From assembly GCA_963737285.1 (NCBI GenBank), contig CAVTRT010000002.1, positions 1,798,001 through 1,862,000 of the forward strand: a stretch of DNA of 64,000 nt, written 5' to 3'. Position 1 is the first letter of the stretch; the number at the start of each line of letters is the position of its first letter. The stretch is from Trebonia sp963737285 (lineage in GTDB: Bacteria; Actinomycetota; Actinomycetes; Streptosporangiales; Streptosporangiaceae). Below, one piece after another: positions 24,896 through 35,198 of the stretch. The translations under genes and the position numbers were made by a program. The notes beneath the pieces are model-generated. The model ran no database searches. It was not told the origin of the DNA and saw only the letters and a program-made list of their open reading frames with translations.

Positions 24896-26054
24896 GACTG
24901 CCTTCCTCAGGGAGGACGAACCGGTCCTCCGCGAACTCCGTAACAAGCGCGTCGACCACGCTGGCCAGTGCGTCGTTAGCGGCCGCCCGAATCGCACGCT
25001 GCCGATCGCAGGACGCTCCAGCCTGGAGCACCTCCTGCGCTACGGCAAGCTCTTCTGGACAGCCGAGCCGCCATGCTACCGGCTCCAGGTCTCGAATCAG
25101 CTCGAAGATCTCGTCCCGCAGCGGCGCTGTCGAGCCCGCGTTGTCCGTGATCGCGACCGCGTCCAGCCCGTACCTGGTGGCGCGCCACTTGTTGTCGGCG
25201 GTCACCCATGGCGACCGGCTGGGCAGGCTGTAGCCTCGGTCGTACTGGCTGTCGAAGAGCTGCACCAGGCACTGCACGAGCGCTGCGAGCATGCCAACCT
25301 CACGCAGCGTTGGTAGTGCGTCGGCGATCCGGACCTCGACCGTGCCGAAGTCCGGGTGCGGCCGGATGTCCCACCATACTTCCTTGATCGTGTTGATCGT
25401 CCCGGCCCGCAACTGGGTGGCCATGTACTCCTCGAACCCCTTCCAGTCCGACAGCAGCGGCGGTGGGCCAGAGTTTGGCAGTGCGCCAAAGATCACGCTC
25501 CGGCTCGACGCCAGCCCCGTGTCGTGCCCGGACCAGAACGGGCTGGACGCCGTCAGCCCGAGGATGTGCGGCAGGTAGACGGCCAGCGCGTTGATGATGG
25601 GCATCACCCGGCGGGAATCTCGCAGTCCTACGTGGACGTGGCAAGCGCACGTCTGCAGCCGCCTTGCAGGCCACTGGATCTGGTCAATGAGCTCCGCGTA
25701 CCGGTGGCTCGGCGCCACCTTCCCCTCTCGCCAGCCGCTCATCGGGTGCGTCCCCGAGGCGGCCAGCATGATCCCGTGCGCCGCGGCGGTCTGCTGGAGG
25801 TCCTTGAGCGACCTGGCGAGGTCCGCCTTGACCTCGGCAACCGTCCCGCAAATCCCGGTGACCACCTCGATCGTCGATTGCATCAGCTCGTATCGCATCT
25901 GCGGGTGCTCACCCGTCTCCGACAGGCCCGGCAAGCCAGCCAGCACAACTCCAGCGTCCTGGCGGAGCATCCGGGTCTGCGCGTCGATGAGCTGAACTTC
26001 CCACTCCACCCCTAGCGTGGTGCCTTTCGACGTGTTCCAATCGATCGTCGTCAT
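24885..26054 (-). CDS. carboxylate-amine ligase, YbdK/GCS2 family
   Basis: 389 residues. The family makes gamma-glutamyl bonds using ATP and is related to glutamate-cysteine ligase type 2. Motifs are LGVEWEVQLID at the N-terminus (metal and nucleotide acids), QMRYELMQSTIEVVTGI, the HPMSGWREGKV substrate loop, ACHVHVGLRDSRRVM, and a C-terminal WWDIRPHPDFGTVEVRIADA. ATG 26054 is chosen because GGAGG lies six bases upstream. In actinobacteria such proteins may contribute to small-thiol or gamma-glutamyl metabolism; the exact substrate is not visible. Confidence 0.9.
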   Translation of the reverse strand: MTTIDWNTSKGTTLGVEWEVQLIDAQTRMLRQDAGVVLAGLPGLSETGEHPQMRYELMQSTIEVVTGICGTVAEVKADLARSLKDLQQTAAAHGIMLAASGTHPMSGWREGKVAPSHRYAELIDQIQWPARRLQTCACHVHVGLRDSRRVMPIINALAVYLPHILGLTASSPFWSGHDTGLASSRSVIFGALPNSGPPPLLSDWKGFEEYMATQLRAGTINTIKEVWWDIRPHPDFGTVEVRIADALPTLREVGMLAALVQCLVQLFDSQYDRGYSLPSRSPWVTADNKWRATRYGLDAVAITDNAGSTAPLRDEIFELIRDLEPVAWRLGCPEELAVAQEVLQAGASCDRQRAIRAAANDALASVVDALVTEFAEDRFVLPEEGSHGG

Positions 26055-26316
26055 CACTGACCTCCAGCAACCTGTCTGTCTAGGAGCGAGCGTCCGGGAC
26101 GAGCGCTCCAGCACGGGAATTGAGGCACGAGTGGGTGCCAAAATAACGATTTCCAGCTGTCCGGGATTGAATCGCATCGATCGGGTAGTAATTTCCGATT
26201 CAGGCGTCTGTTAAGTGACTAATCGTCACCATTCGGACATGCACCGTTGATATTCGCCACATGAGTAGCGTGAAGTAACTGACATGCGCCACTGGAATAG
26301 CGGAAAGTAACACGGT

Positions 26317-27545
26317 GTGCGTACTCTTGCGTTGCGCGTGACGCTTGCGCTGATAGCGGCTTGCTGCACTGGCAGCACGACCGCCGTGGCCAGCGTCACC
26401 GCACAGGTCAACAGGACTTTCCCTGCGAGCACCGCCGCGTCGACCAACGTCCCCGTTTCGCCGAGCCCAATCGGTGGCCCCCTGCTGGCTTCCCGCGGCC
26501 TGGCTGTCGACTACGCCTCGTCGACGGCACCCACACTGCCGTCTGTCGATGCGTCCGCCTTCGTCGTCGCCGACGCGGGGACCGGGGCGATCCTCGCGGC
26601 CGACGACCCGCACGGCCGCTACCTACCGGCGAGCACGCTCAAGATGCTCACGGCGGTGGCGCTCCTTCCCGTCCTGCGCCCGGACTCGACAACCGTCGCC
26701 ACTTCCCTGGCCGCGTCGGCGGTGCCAATGGCCGCGGGCCTCGTTCCCGGCCAGCGCTACAAGATCTCCGACTTGTTCACCGCCCTGCTGACGATCTCGG
26801 CCAACGACGCGGCTGTCGCCCTAGCCCAGGCAACGGGGCCTATGGCCGGGGAATAGCCCTCATGAACGCCACGGCCGCCCGGTTGCAGGCCCGAGACACC
26901 CACGCCGTCGACCCCAACGGCCTCAACGCCCCAGGGCAGCTCACCTCCGCGTATGACCTGGCGCTTGTCGCCAGGCAGGCAGTGGCCATGCCCGCGTTCC
27001 TCCACTACGACGAGACCCGTGCCGCATCGTTCCCGGTCCAGCCGGGCAAGTCGGAAACCCTGCTTAACCAGAACTCGTTGCTCAATGCTTATCCCGGCGG
27101 CATCGGGGGGAAGATCGGCTGGACCAGTGCGGCGGGTGCCACCTATGTCGGGCTAGCCCGCCGCGGTGGCGTCACGCTCATCGTGACCCTGCTGCATTGC
27201 CCGTCGCTCACCGAGATCGATTCCGCCGAGCAGCTCCTGAACTGGGGATTCGCGGCGGATCACAAGGTCATCCCGGTCGGCATCCTGGTCCCGCCGCTGG
27301 AACAGCCCACCAGTGCGCTGGCCAGCAGGTCGATCAATGGTCAGACAGACAGCGCCATGCAGGCCGACAGCATCCTCCGGCCCAGGAGCGCCCGCGCCAC
27401 CGCCACCGGACCCCTGCCTGGCGTCCCGACGATCGTCGCCGCTTCCTTCACGGGGGTGACCATCTTGGTGATCTCCATGGCCATCGTCGTGATCCGGCGG
27501 CAGCGGCTATGGCGGCATAGCCGCCATAGCGGGAAGGACGGGTAG
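26317..27545 (+). pseudogene. D-alanyl-D-alanine carboxypeptidase (peptidase S11), frameshifted
   Basis: S11 enzymes trim the terminal D-Ala of peptidoglycan stems. An N-terminal signal-like segment (LALRVTLALIAACCTGSTTA) is followed by the serine motif ASTLKMLTAVALL (S-x-x-K) and ISANDAAVALAQ (S-x-N) in one frame, which stops at 26856. One frame over, GIALMNATAARLQARDT, VDPNGLNAPGQL and the K-x-G-type motif GGKIGWTSAAG continue the family, ending in a membrane anchor and a basic tail. A missing C in the CCGGGG stretch at about 26846-26851 explains the break. Both halves are intact, so error or recent mutation. Its end is convergent with trpS. Confidence 0.88.
27506..27530. terminator. possible bidirectional terminator at the 3' end of the carboxypeptidase gene
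   Basis: GCTATGGCGGC (27506-27516) pairs with GCCGCCATAGC (27520-27530) around ATA, an 11-bp perfect stem. It lies in the last codons of the carboxypeptidase gene and 24 bases past the trpS stop, so it could serve both converging genes. Confidence 0.4.
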
Positions 27546-27553
27546 GCCGCTGG

Positions 27554-28558
27554 TCAGGCCACCTGCGGGAACCCACAGCGGTCACGGACCTCGGTCATGG
27601 TCTGGCTGGCGATTGTCCGGGCACGGCGCGCGCCCTCAAGGAGCGTCGCGTCAACCGTGTCGATGTCCTCAAGGAACTTCTGCGTACGCTCCCGGATCGG
27701 CGCGAAGTGGTCCACGACGATGTCACCGAGGTCCTTCTTGAACTTGCCGTACCCCTCACCCGCGTAGGCAGCCTCGATCTCCGCCACAGGCTTGCCTGTC
27801 AGGGCCGAGTAAATGCGCAGCAGGTTGGTCACACCCGGCTTGGCCTGGTCGTCCGCGCGGATTGACCCCTCGGCATCAGTCACCGCCCGGTTGATCTTGC
27901 GCCGGATCGCGGCCGGTTCATCTAGCAGGTCGATGATGCCCTGCGGTGACGACGCGGACTTGCTCATCTTGCTGGTCGGGTCCTGCAGGTCAGTGATCTT
28001 GGCCACGGACGCGAGGATGTAGGGCTCCGGGGCCACGAACGTCTCGCCGAAACGGTGGTTGAACCGCTGCGCCAGGTTCCGCGACAACTCAAGGTGCTGC
28101 CGCTGGTCCTCGCCCACCGGAACCTCGTCCGCCTTGTACAACAGGATGTCGGCGGCCTGCAGGACCGGGTAGGTGAACAGTCCCACCGATGCCTGGTCCG
28201 CACCGCCCTTGGCGGACTTGTCCTTGAACTGGGTCATCCGGCTCGCCTCGCCGAATCCGGTAAGGCAGCCGAGGATCCAGTTAAGCTCCGCGTGCTCCGG
28301 CACCTGGCTCTGCACGAACAGGATGCAACGCTGCGGATCCAGCCCGGCGCCGAGCAACTGGGCGGCGGCCACCCGGCTGCGCCGGCGCAGCACCTGCGGG
28401 TCGTACTGCACGGTGATCGCGTGCATGTCGACCACGCAGTAGATGGTCTCACGCGTCTCCTGCAGGTCGACCCACTGCTTCAGGGCACCCAGGTAATTGC
28501 CCAGGTGGAATGAGTCAGCAGTCGGCTGGATGCCAGAAAAGACGCGACGAGTTGCCAT
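27554..28558 (-). CDS. trpS: tryptophanyl-tRNA synthetase
   Basis: 334 residues, a normal bacterial TrpS. The class I signature appears as GIQPTADSFHLGNYLGAL (HIGH equivalent FHLGN), and the KMSKS loop is exact in DPTSKMSKSASSPQG. DMHAITVQYDP and GEDQRQHLELSRNLA are typical of TrpS. ATG 28558 (MATRRVFSG) is the family start; an upstream start would add 11 unconserved residues. The gene follows guaB3 on the same strand by 60 bases. Confidence 0.97.
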   Translation of the reverse strand: MATRRVFSGIQPTADSFHLGNYLGALKQWVDLQETRETIYCVVDMHAITVQYDPQVLRRRSRVAAAQLLGAGLDPQRCILFVQSQVPEHAELNWILGCLTGFGEASRMTQFKDKSAKGGADQASVGLFTYPVLQAADILLYKADEVPVGEDQRQHLELSRNLAQRFNHRFGETFVAPEPYILASVAKITDLQDPTSKMSKSASSPQGIIDLLDEPAAIRRKINRAVTDAEGSIRADDQAKPGVTNLLRIYSALTGKPVAEIEAAYAGEGYGKFKKDLGDIVVDHFAPIRERTQKFLEDIDTVDATLLEGARRARTIASQTMTEVRDRCGFPQVA

Positions 28559-28618
28559 GCCCGGAAGTCTAGTGCAGGCCAACGGCACCACCTTGTGCGC
28601 TATTGCGCCCGAGACTTG

Positions 28619-29746
28619 CTAGCGGGACCGCAGGCTGGGCGGCGTGATGACTACCTCGACCCGCTGGAACTCCTTCAGCTCCGTGTACCCGGCGGTGGCC
28701 ATGGTGCGCCGCAGTGCGCCCATCAGGTTCATCGAACCATCCGGGACAGTCGAGGGGCCGTGCAAGATCTGCTCAAGCGTTCCGATGGAGCCGACCGCGA
28801 GGCGCGCGCCGCGCGGCAGCTCAGGGTGGTTGGCCTCGCTGCCCCAGTGGTAGCCGCGCCCAGGAGCCTGCTGCGCGCGGGCCAGCGGCGAGCCGACCAT
28901 GACGGCGTCAGCGCCGAGCGCCAGCGCCTTGGCCATGTCCCCGCTGCGGGTCATCGACCCGTCGGCGACCACGTGGACATACCGGCCGCCGGACTCGTCC
29001 AGGTAGTCACGCCGGGCCGCCGCGACGTCCGCGATGGCCGTGGCCATCGGCACTGCGACTCCCAGCACGGCAGCAGTGGTGTGCCCTGACCCGCCACCGA
29101 ACCCGACGAGCACCCCGGCCGCGCCGGTTCGCATCAGGTGCAAGGCAGCGGTGTACGTAGCGCAGCCTCCGACGATGACCGGGATATCCAGTTCGTAGAT
29201 GAACTGCTTGAGGTTGAGCGGCTCGGCCCGGCCCGAGACGTGCTCAGCGGAGACGGTCGTGCCGCGGATGACGAAGATGTCCGCACCCGCATCGACGACC
29301 GCCTTGTAGTAGCGGGCGGTCTTCTGCGGTGACAGCCGGGCCGCGGTGATCACCCCGGCCCGGGAGATCTCCTCGATGCGCCGCCCGATCAGCTCGTCCT
29401 TGATTGGCTCGGCATAGATCTCCTGCAGCCGCCGCGTGGCGGCTTCCTCGGGCAGCGTTGCCACCTCGGCCAGCAGCGGCTCGGGATCGGTGAACCGCGT
29501 CCACAGGCCCTCAAGGTCCAGCACGCCTAGGCCGCCGAGGCGGCCGATGGCGATAGCCGTGGCCGGCGAGACGACGCTGTCCATCGGGCACGCGATGAGG
29601 GGCAGGTCGAAGCGGTAGGCGTCGATCTGCCAGGAGATGGAGACCTCTTCCGGGTCACGGGTGCGACGCGCGGGAACGATGCCGATCTCGTCGAGCGAGT
29701 ATGCCTGGCGCCCGGTCTTGCCGCGCCCGATCTCAATGTCAGTCAC
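28619..29746 (-). CDS. guaB3: GuaB3 family IMP dehydrogenase-related protein
   Basis: 375 residues, shorter than IMP dehydrogenase because the CBS insert is absent. The N-terminus IEIGRGKTGRQAYSLDEIG and the barrel segments DLPLIACPMDSVVSP, VIVGGCATYTAALHLMRTG and GVLVGFGGGSGHT are those of the GuaB3 group. The usual catalytic Cys loop of IMPDH is replaced by GGGSGHTTAAVLG, so IMP oxidation by the standard mechanism is doubtful; some cyanobacterial relatives act as GMP reductases. It is directly downstream of guaB, 35 bases apart. Confidence 0.9.
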   Translation of the reverse strand: MTDIEIGRGKTGRQAYSLDEIGIVPARRTRDPEEVSISWQIDAYRFDLPLIACPMDSVVSPATAIAIGRLGGLGVLDLEGLWTRFTDPEPLLAEVATLPEEAATRRLQEIYAEPIKDELIGRRIEEISRAGVITAARLSPQKTARYYKAVVDAGADIFVIRGTTVSAEHVSGRAEPLNLKQFIYELDIPVIVGGCATYTAALHLMRTGAAGVLVGFGGGSGHTTAAVLGVAVPMATAIADVAAARRDYLDESGGRYVHVVADGSMTRSGDMAKALALGADAVMVGSPLARAQQAPGRGYHWGSEANHPELPRGARLAVGSIGTLEQILHGPSTVPDGSMNLMGALRRTMATAGYTELKEFQRVEVVITPPSLRSR

Positions 29747-29781
29747 GAAGAGCCCTGCTGCTAGTTCCTGATTCCGAAGTT

Positions 29782-31269
29782 CTAGTTCCGGCCCGAGTAG
29801 TTCGGGGCCGCCACCGTCATCTGCACGTCATGCGGGTGGCTCTCCGCCAGGCCGGCCGCAGTGATCTGGATGAACCGCGCGTCCTTCATCTCGGGGATCG
29901 TCCGGGTCCCGCAGTACCCCATGGCCGCGCGCAGGCCACCGACGAGCTGGTCAGCGACAGCGGCCAGCGGCCCCCGGTACGGGACCTGCCCCTCAATGCC
30001 CTCAGGGACCAGCTTGTCCTCGCGCAGGACGTCGTCCTGGAAGTACCGGTCCTTGGAGTAGGACATGCCGCGCTCGCGGTTGCGCATCGCGCCGAGAGAT
30101 CCCATCCCCCGGTACATCTTGTACTGCTTGCCGTTGATGAAGACCATCTCGCCAGGGCTTTCCTCGCAGCCCGCGAGCAGGCTGCCGAGCATGACAGTGT
30201 CCGCACCGGCCGCGATCGCCTTGGCGATGTCACCGGAGTACTGCAGGCCACCGTCGCCGATGACTGGCACACCAGCCGGCCGTGCGGCTAGGGATGCCTC
30301 GTAAATGGCGGTGACCTGGGGCACACCGACTCCCGCGACCACGCGGGTGGTACAGATCGAGCCGGGTCCCACGCCGACCTTCACGCCGTCCACGCCGGCT
30401 TCGATGAGCGCCTGTGCGCCGTCCCTGGTCGCCACGTTGCCGCCGATCACCTCGACGTCAGCGTTGGCCTTGACCTGGGCCACCATGTCGAGGACGGACT
30501 GTGAGTGGCCGTGCGCGGTGTCGATTATCAGGAAGTCGACGCCGGCCTCGATCAGCGTGTGCGCGCGGCGCTTGGCATCCTCGCCCACGCCAACGGCTGC
30601 ACCAACCACAAGGCGACCACTGGCGTCCTTGGTCGCGCTCGGGAACTTCTCGCTCTTGGTGTAGTCCTTGACCGTGATAAGACCGCGCAACCTGCCGGCC
30701 CCATCGACCAGCGGCAGCTTTTCCACCTTGTGCTCCTTGAGCAGGCGCAGTGCCTCCTCAGGCGCGACCCCGACCGGCGCGGTGACCAGGGGCATCCGGG
30801 TCATGACGGCGGCGACCCGGATGCTGTGGTCGGCCTCGAAGCGCATGTCACGGTTGGTCACGATGCCCAGCAGGATGCCGTCGTCGCTGGTGACCGGGAC
30901 CCCGGAGATCCGGTAGTGCGCGCACAGCCGGTCTACATCGGCGATCGTCGCGTCCGGGCCGCACGTCACCGGGTCGGTGACCATCCCTGCCTCAGATCGC
31001 TTGACCAGGTCGACCTGCTGGGCCTGCTCCTCGATAGACAGGTTGCGGTGCAGGACGCCAACCCCGCCCTGGCGCGCCATGGCGATGGCCATGCGTGCCT
31101 CGGTGACGGTGTCCATTGCTGAGGACACGAGCGGGATGCGCAGCCGCAGCTTCCGGGTGATCCGCGTGCCGGTGTCAGCCTCGCTGGGCATGACCTCCGA
31201 ACGCGCCGGCAGCAGCAGCACGTCGTCAAAGGTCAGTCCTACCGGGGAGAACTTCGGTGGTTGGGTCAT
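29782..31269 (-). CDS. guaB: inosine-5'-monophosphate dehydrogenase
   Basis: 495 residues. GuaB oxidises IMP to XMP, the committed step to GMP. It has the N-terminal GLTFDDVLLLPARSEVMP, a CBS pair (about residues 95-210, with LLGIVTNRDMRF and LRGLITVKDYTKS), the catalytic cysteine loop VGPGSICTTRVVAGVGVPQ, and the phosphate-binding GDGGLQYSGDIAKA. The flap RGMGSLGAM and C-terminal YRGPL are complete. guaB3 lies just downstream and guaA is 4 kb away. Confidence 0.97.
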   Translation of the reverse strand: MTQPPKFSPVGLTFDDVLLLPARSEVMPSEADTGTRITRKLRLRIPLVSSAMDTVTEARMAIAMARQGGVGVLHRNLSIEEQAQQVDLVKRSEAGMVTDPVTCGPDATIADVDRLCAHYRISGVPVTSDDGILLGIVTNRDMRFEADHSIRVAAVMTRMPLVTAPVGVAPEEALRLLKEHKVEKLPLVDGAGRLRGLITVKDYTKSEKFPSATKDASGRLVVGAAVGVGEDAKRRAHTLIEAGVDFLIIDTAHGHSQSVLDMVAQVKANADVEVIGGNVATRDGAQALIEAGVDGVKVGVGPGSICTTRVVAGVGVPQVTAIYEASLAARPAGVPVIGDGGLQYSGDIAKAIAAGADTVMLGSLLAGCEESPGEMVFINGKQYKMYRGMGSLGAMRNRERGMSYSKDRYFQDDVLREDKLVPEGIEGQVPYRGPLAAVADQLVGGLRAAMGYCGTRTIPEMKDARFIQITAAGLAESHPHDVQMTVAAPNYSGRN

Positions 31270-31433
31270 GATGCCCTCACGGCTCGTAGCTACGGACGCC
31301 GCAGCTGGTGACGGTGGGATATCACCTCATCCTACTTAACCCAGGTAGCGACGCGCTGCTTGTGTGCCCTTGCGTGGCGCGCCTCACCTTTTCTCGCAGC
31401 GAGGGGACGATCCCCTCCAACCTCCGAAGACGC

Positions 31434-31470
31434 CAGTAGCGGGGTCACGACGAGCGTGGCCCCGCTACTG
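31434..31470 (-). terminator. terminator of groEL
   Basis: CAGTAGCGGGGTCACG (31434-31449) pairs with CGTGGCCCCGCTACTG (31455-31470), 16 bp with one G-T, loop of five. It starts 13 bases after the groEL stop on the minus strand. A second small stem GAGGGGA/TCCCCTC lies at 31401-31417. Confidence 0.8.
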
Positions 31471-31482
31471 TGCTTCGAGCGC

Positions 31483-33102
<1,620 letters not shown>

Positions 33103-33196
33103 TGACTACCTCAACCTACGGGTTGGATACAGGCTTCTCACGGTGCGGACGAGTTTCCAGGGATAGGCCCCTGGGGAGTTGCCCCCTGGGGAGTGC

Positions 33197-33242
33197 ACCT
33201 GGCGGCGGGAGGCAGGCAGAGCCTGCGGACACGCCGCCAGGT
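33197..33242 (-). promoter_or_regulatory. hairpin between groES and groEL
   Basis: ACCTGGCGGCG (33197-33207) pairs with CGCCGCCAGGT (33232-33242) and encloses a GCAGGC/GCCTGC stem. It lies 22 bases after the groES stop. Two copies of CCCCTGGGGAGT (33168, 33183) lie between it and groEL. It may act as partial terminator or RNA stabiliser that sets the GroES:GroEL ratio. Confidence 0.5.
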
Positions 33243-33263
33243 AGCGCCCTGGGCCGTCGGCCC

Positions 33264-33572
33264 CTACTTCTCGATGACGGCGAGCACGTCGCGAGCGGAG
33301 AGCACCAGGTACTCCTCGCCCGAGTACTTCACTTCGGTGCCGCCGTACTTGCTGTACAGCACCACGTCGCCGACGTTCACGTCGAGCGGTATGCGCTTGC
33401 CCGAGTCGTCCACACGACCGGGGCCGACCGCGAGGACCTGCCCCTCCTGGGGCTTCTCCTTCGCGGTGTCCGGGATAACAAGCCCGGACGCGGTGACCTG
33501 CTCGGCCTCAAGCGGCTTGACCACGATACGGTCCTCGAGCGGCTTGAGAACAACCTTGGTGGCGGTCGTCAC
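33264..33572 (-). CDS. groES: co-chaperonin GroES (Hsp10)
   Basis: 102 residues. The lid of the chaperonin. The N-terminus KVVLKPLEDRIVVKPLEAE, the mobile loop region ASGLVIPDTAKEKPQEG, and GDVVLYSKYGGTEVKYSGEEY are complete and typical. The start ATG is at 33572 with a GGAGGGGGAG ribosome site on the minus strand. A perfect CIRCE element lies 101 bases upstream, so the operon is controlled by HrcA. Confidence 0.97.
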   Translation of the reverse strand: MTTATKVVLKPLEDRIVVKPLEAEQVTASGLVIPDTAKEKPQEGQVLAVGPGRVDDSGKRIPLDVNVGDVVLYSKYGGTEVKYSGEEYLVLSARDVLAVIEK

Positions 33573-33672
33573 GATCTGACCTCCCCCTCCGGAAAAGGGT
33601 TAATGGTGAATTGCTTGCGAGGCGACTAAAGCGCAGCCTGCCGTCGCGGGTGCCAGACCTTGCCTCGTCGCA

Positions 33673-33699
33673 TTAGCACTCTACACGAGTGAGTGCTAA
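33673..33699. promoter_or_regulatory. CIRCE operator (HrcA binding site) for groES-groEL
   Basis: TTAGCACTC (33673-33681), nine bases, then GAGTGCTAA (33691-33699): a perfect match to the CIRCE consensus. It lies in the groES promoter region. The remainder of the 375-base gap (33573-33947) must also carry the promoter of the plus-strand coiled-coil gene; I see no other recognisable signal in it. Confidence 0.95.
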
Positions 33700-33947
33700 T
33701 GCCGAACACCGGCTGCCGAGGTTTTGCCCGCCAGGCTGCCACCCAGTGCCACGGCCCCTCCCTCAGCGCCTCCGGACATGTCCCCATAGCCGCCCGAACA
33801 CGCCAGGGAAAACCCGCAGATGAGCAAATAATTTTCCCTCTGCGCTCATGCGATTACAGGAGGCTACTAGAGTGGTCGCGTTCCCGGCAGGCTGAGGAGC
33901 GCCGGGCTGCAGAACCCCCAAGGTCACTCCCTTCCTGGAGGAGCATC

Positions 33948-35198
33948 ATGGACCAGCCGGGCACCAACCAATACACCCTGCAGATGAGCCAGCAGGCGGC
34001 GGGCGGCCGCAACGGCTACTACGGGCAGGCCGGCAACGACAGCAACGGCTACGGGGCCAACGGCCACGGCGCCGGCGGCTACGGCCGCAACGGCTACACC
34101 GGGAGCGGTGGTCAGGCATCCGCCGCCTACCAGGCCGGGGTTATCCCCGGGCCGAGGACGGCTCCGGACCCGGCCGCCACCGCCGCCCAGGCAATCATGG
34201 ACGCTGCGGTCGCCGAGGATGCCGCCACGCGCGAGCAGGAGGGAAAGACTGCCCAGGAGACTGAACTGCCCGACGGCCGCGACACTGCAGGCGCCGCGAT
34301 CAACAGCGGTACCACCGGCGAAGCGGCGCCAGGAACAGCAAGCAGCAGCGCCGCCGAGCGGATGCGCGAGCTCCTCGCCCGCAGCACCGCGGATCACGCC
34401 GCGATCGAGCGCACGACCGCAACCGCCCTACAGGAGATCCGGCAGCGACTCGCCGGCCTGGAGCGAGCGGTCGTGGACGTTCGCGAGCACGCCGGGGCGG
34501 AGCAAGACGGCGCGACCCGGGCCGCTGAGCAGATGTCTACCCAGGCCCAGCGACTTGCTGGAATGTCGGCAACCCTAGATGGGCTGACCGCTGGCCTGTC
34601 CACGTTCAGTGCCCAGCTCTCCGCGATCGACGGCAGACTAGCCAACGCCGACAGCAGGCTAGCGGGGGCAGACGTCAAGCTGGCCAGCACCGAAGGCAGG
34701 GTCAGCGCGCTAGACACCAGGTTCGAGCGGCTCGACGAGCGGCTCGACGACCAGTACGACCGGGTAACGTCCATCGACAACAGGCTCGCCGCGACCGACG
34801 GCCGCCTCACCTTGCTCGGCAGCCAGTTCACCGAGGCCCTGAAGCCGCTAGCCGACGATCTTCGCGCCCGGCCCGTCCGCAGCGAGATCGAGGCTATAGT
34901 CGCGAAGATCGTCGAGGCCGTCCACGGTGACATCTCCACGAGGCTCACCTCGCTGGAGGACACCGTCTTGACGCTCGCCGAGGCCCTCCTGCGCCCGGCC
35001 CCGGGCCACACCCCGCCAAGCCAATTATTGATGGGACCCGGCCCTCACGCCGACGAAGCCTCCTACCCTCCCGGTGAAGTCGCTGGTGCGGGCACAACCT
35101 CCAGCCGCAGGCCACTGAGCTTTTCGCCCGGCTGCACCCAAGTCGTCCTCGGCCTCCTGCTTACTCCCACTCGATCGTGCCCGGGGGCTTGCTCGTGA
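33948..35198 (+). CDS. unrecognised coiled-coil protein with a Gly/Asn/Tyr-rich N-terminus
   Basis: 416 residues; family not recognised. ATG 33948 is chosen because GGAGGAG lies five bases upstream. Residues about 18-55 are low-complexity Gly/Asn/Tyr (for example GRNGYYGQAGNDSNGYGANG), followed by an Ala/Glu/Thr linker. From about residue 125 to 345 the chain is predicted helical. It has a striking repeat in which Asp/Arg-Leu units recur about every seven residues (SAIDGRLANADSRLAGADVK, DERLDDQYDRVTSIDNRLAA), typical of a long coiled coil. No membrane segment or signal peptide. The last 38 bases overlap guaA convergently. A cytoskeletal, scaffolding or DNA-associated role would be conceivable, but nothing proves one. 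Confidence 0.62.
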   Translation: MDQPGTNQYTLQMSQQAAGGRNGYYGQAGNDSNGYGANGHGAGGYGRNGYTGSGGQASAAYQAGVIPGPRTAPDPAATAAQAIMDAAVAEDAATREQEGKTAQETELPDGRDTAGAAINSGTTGEAAPGTASSSAAERMRELLARSTADHAAIERTTATALQEIRQRLAGLERAVVDVREHAGAEQDGATRAAEQMSTQAQRLAGMSATLDGLTAGLSTFSAQLSAIDGRLANADSRLAGADVKLASTEGRVSALDTRFERLDERLDDQYDRVTSIDNRLAATDGRLTLLGSQFTEALKPLADDLRARPVRSEIEAIVAKIVEAVHGDISTRLTSLEDTVLTLAEALLRPAPGHTPPSQLLMGPGPHADEASYPPGEVAGAGTTSSRRPLSFSPGCTQVVLGLLLTPTRSCPGACS

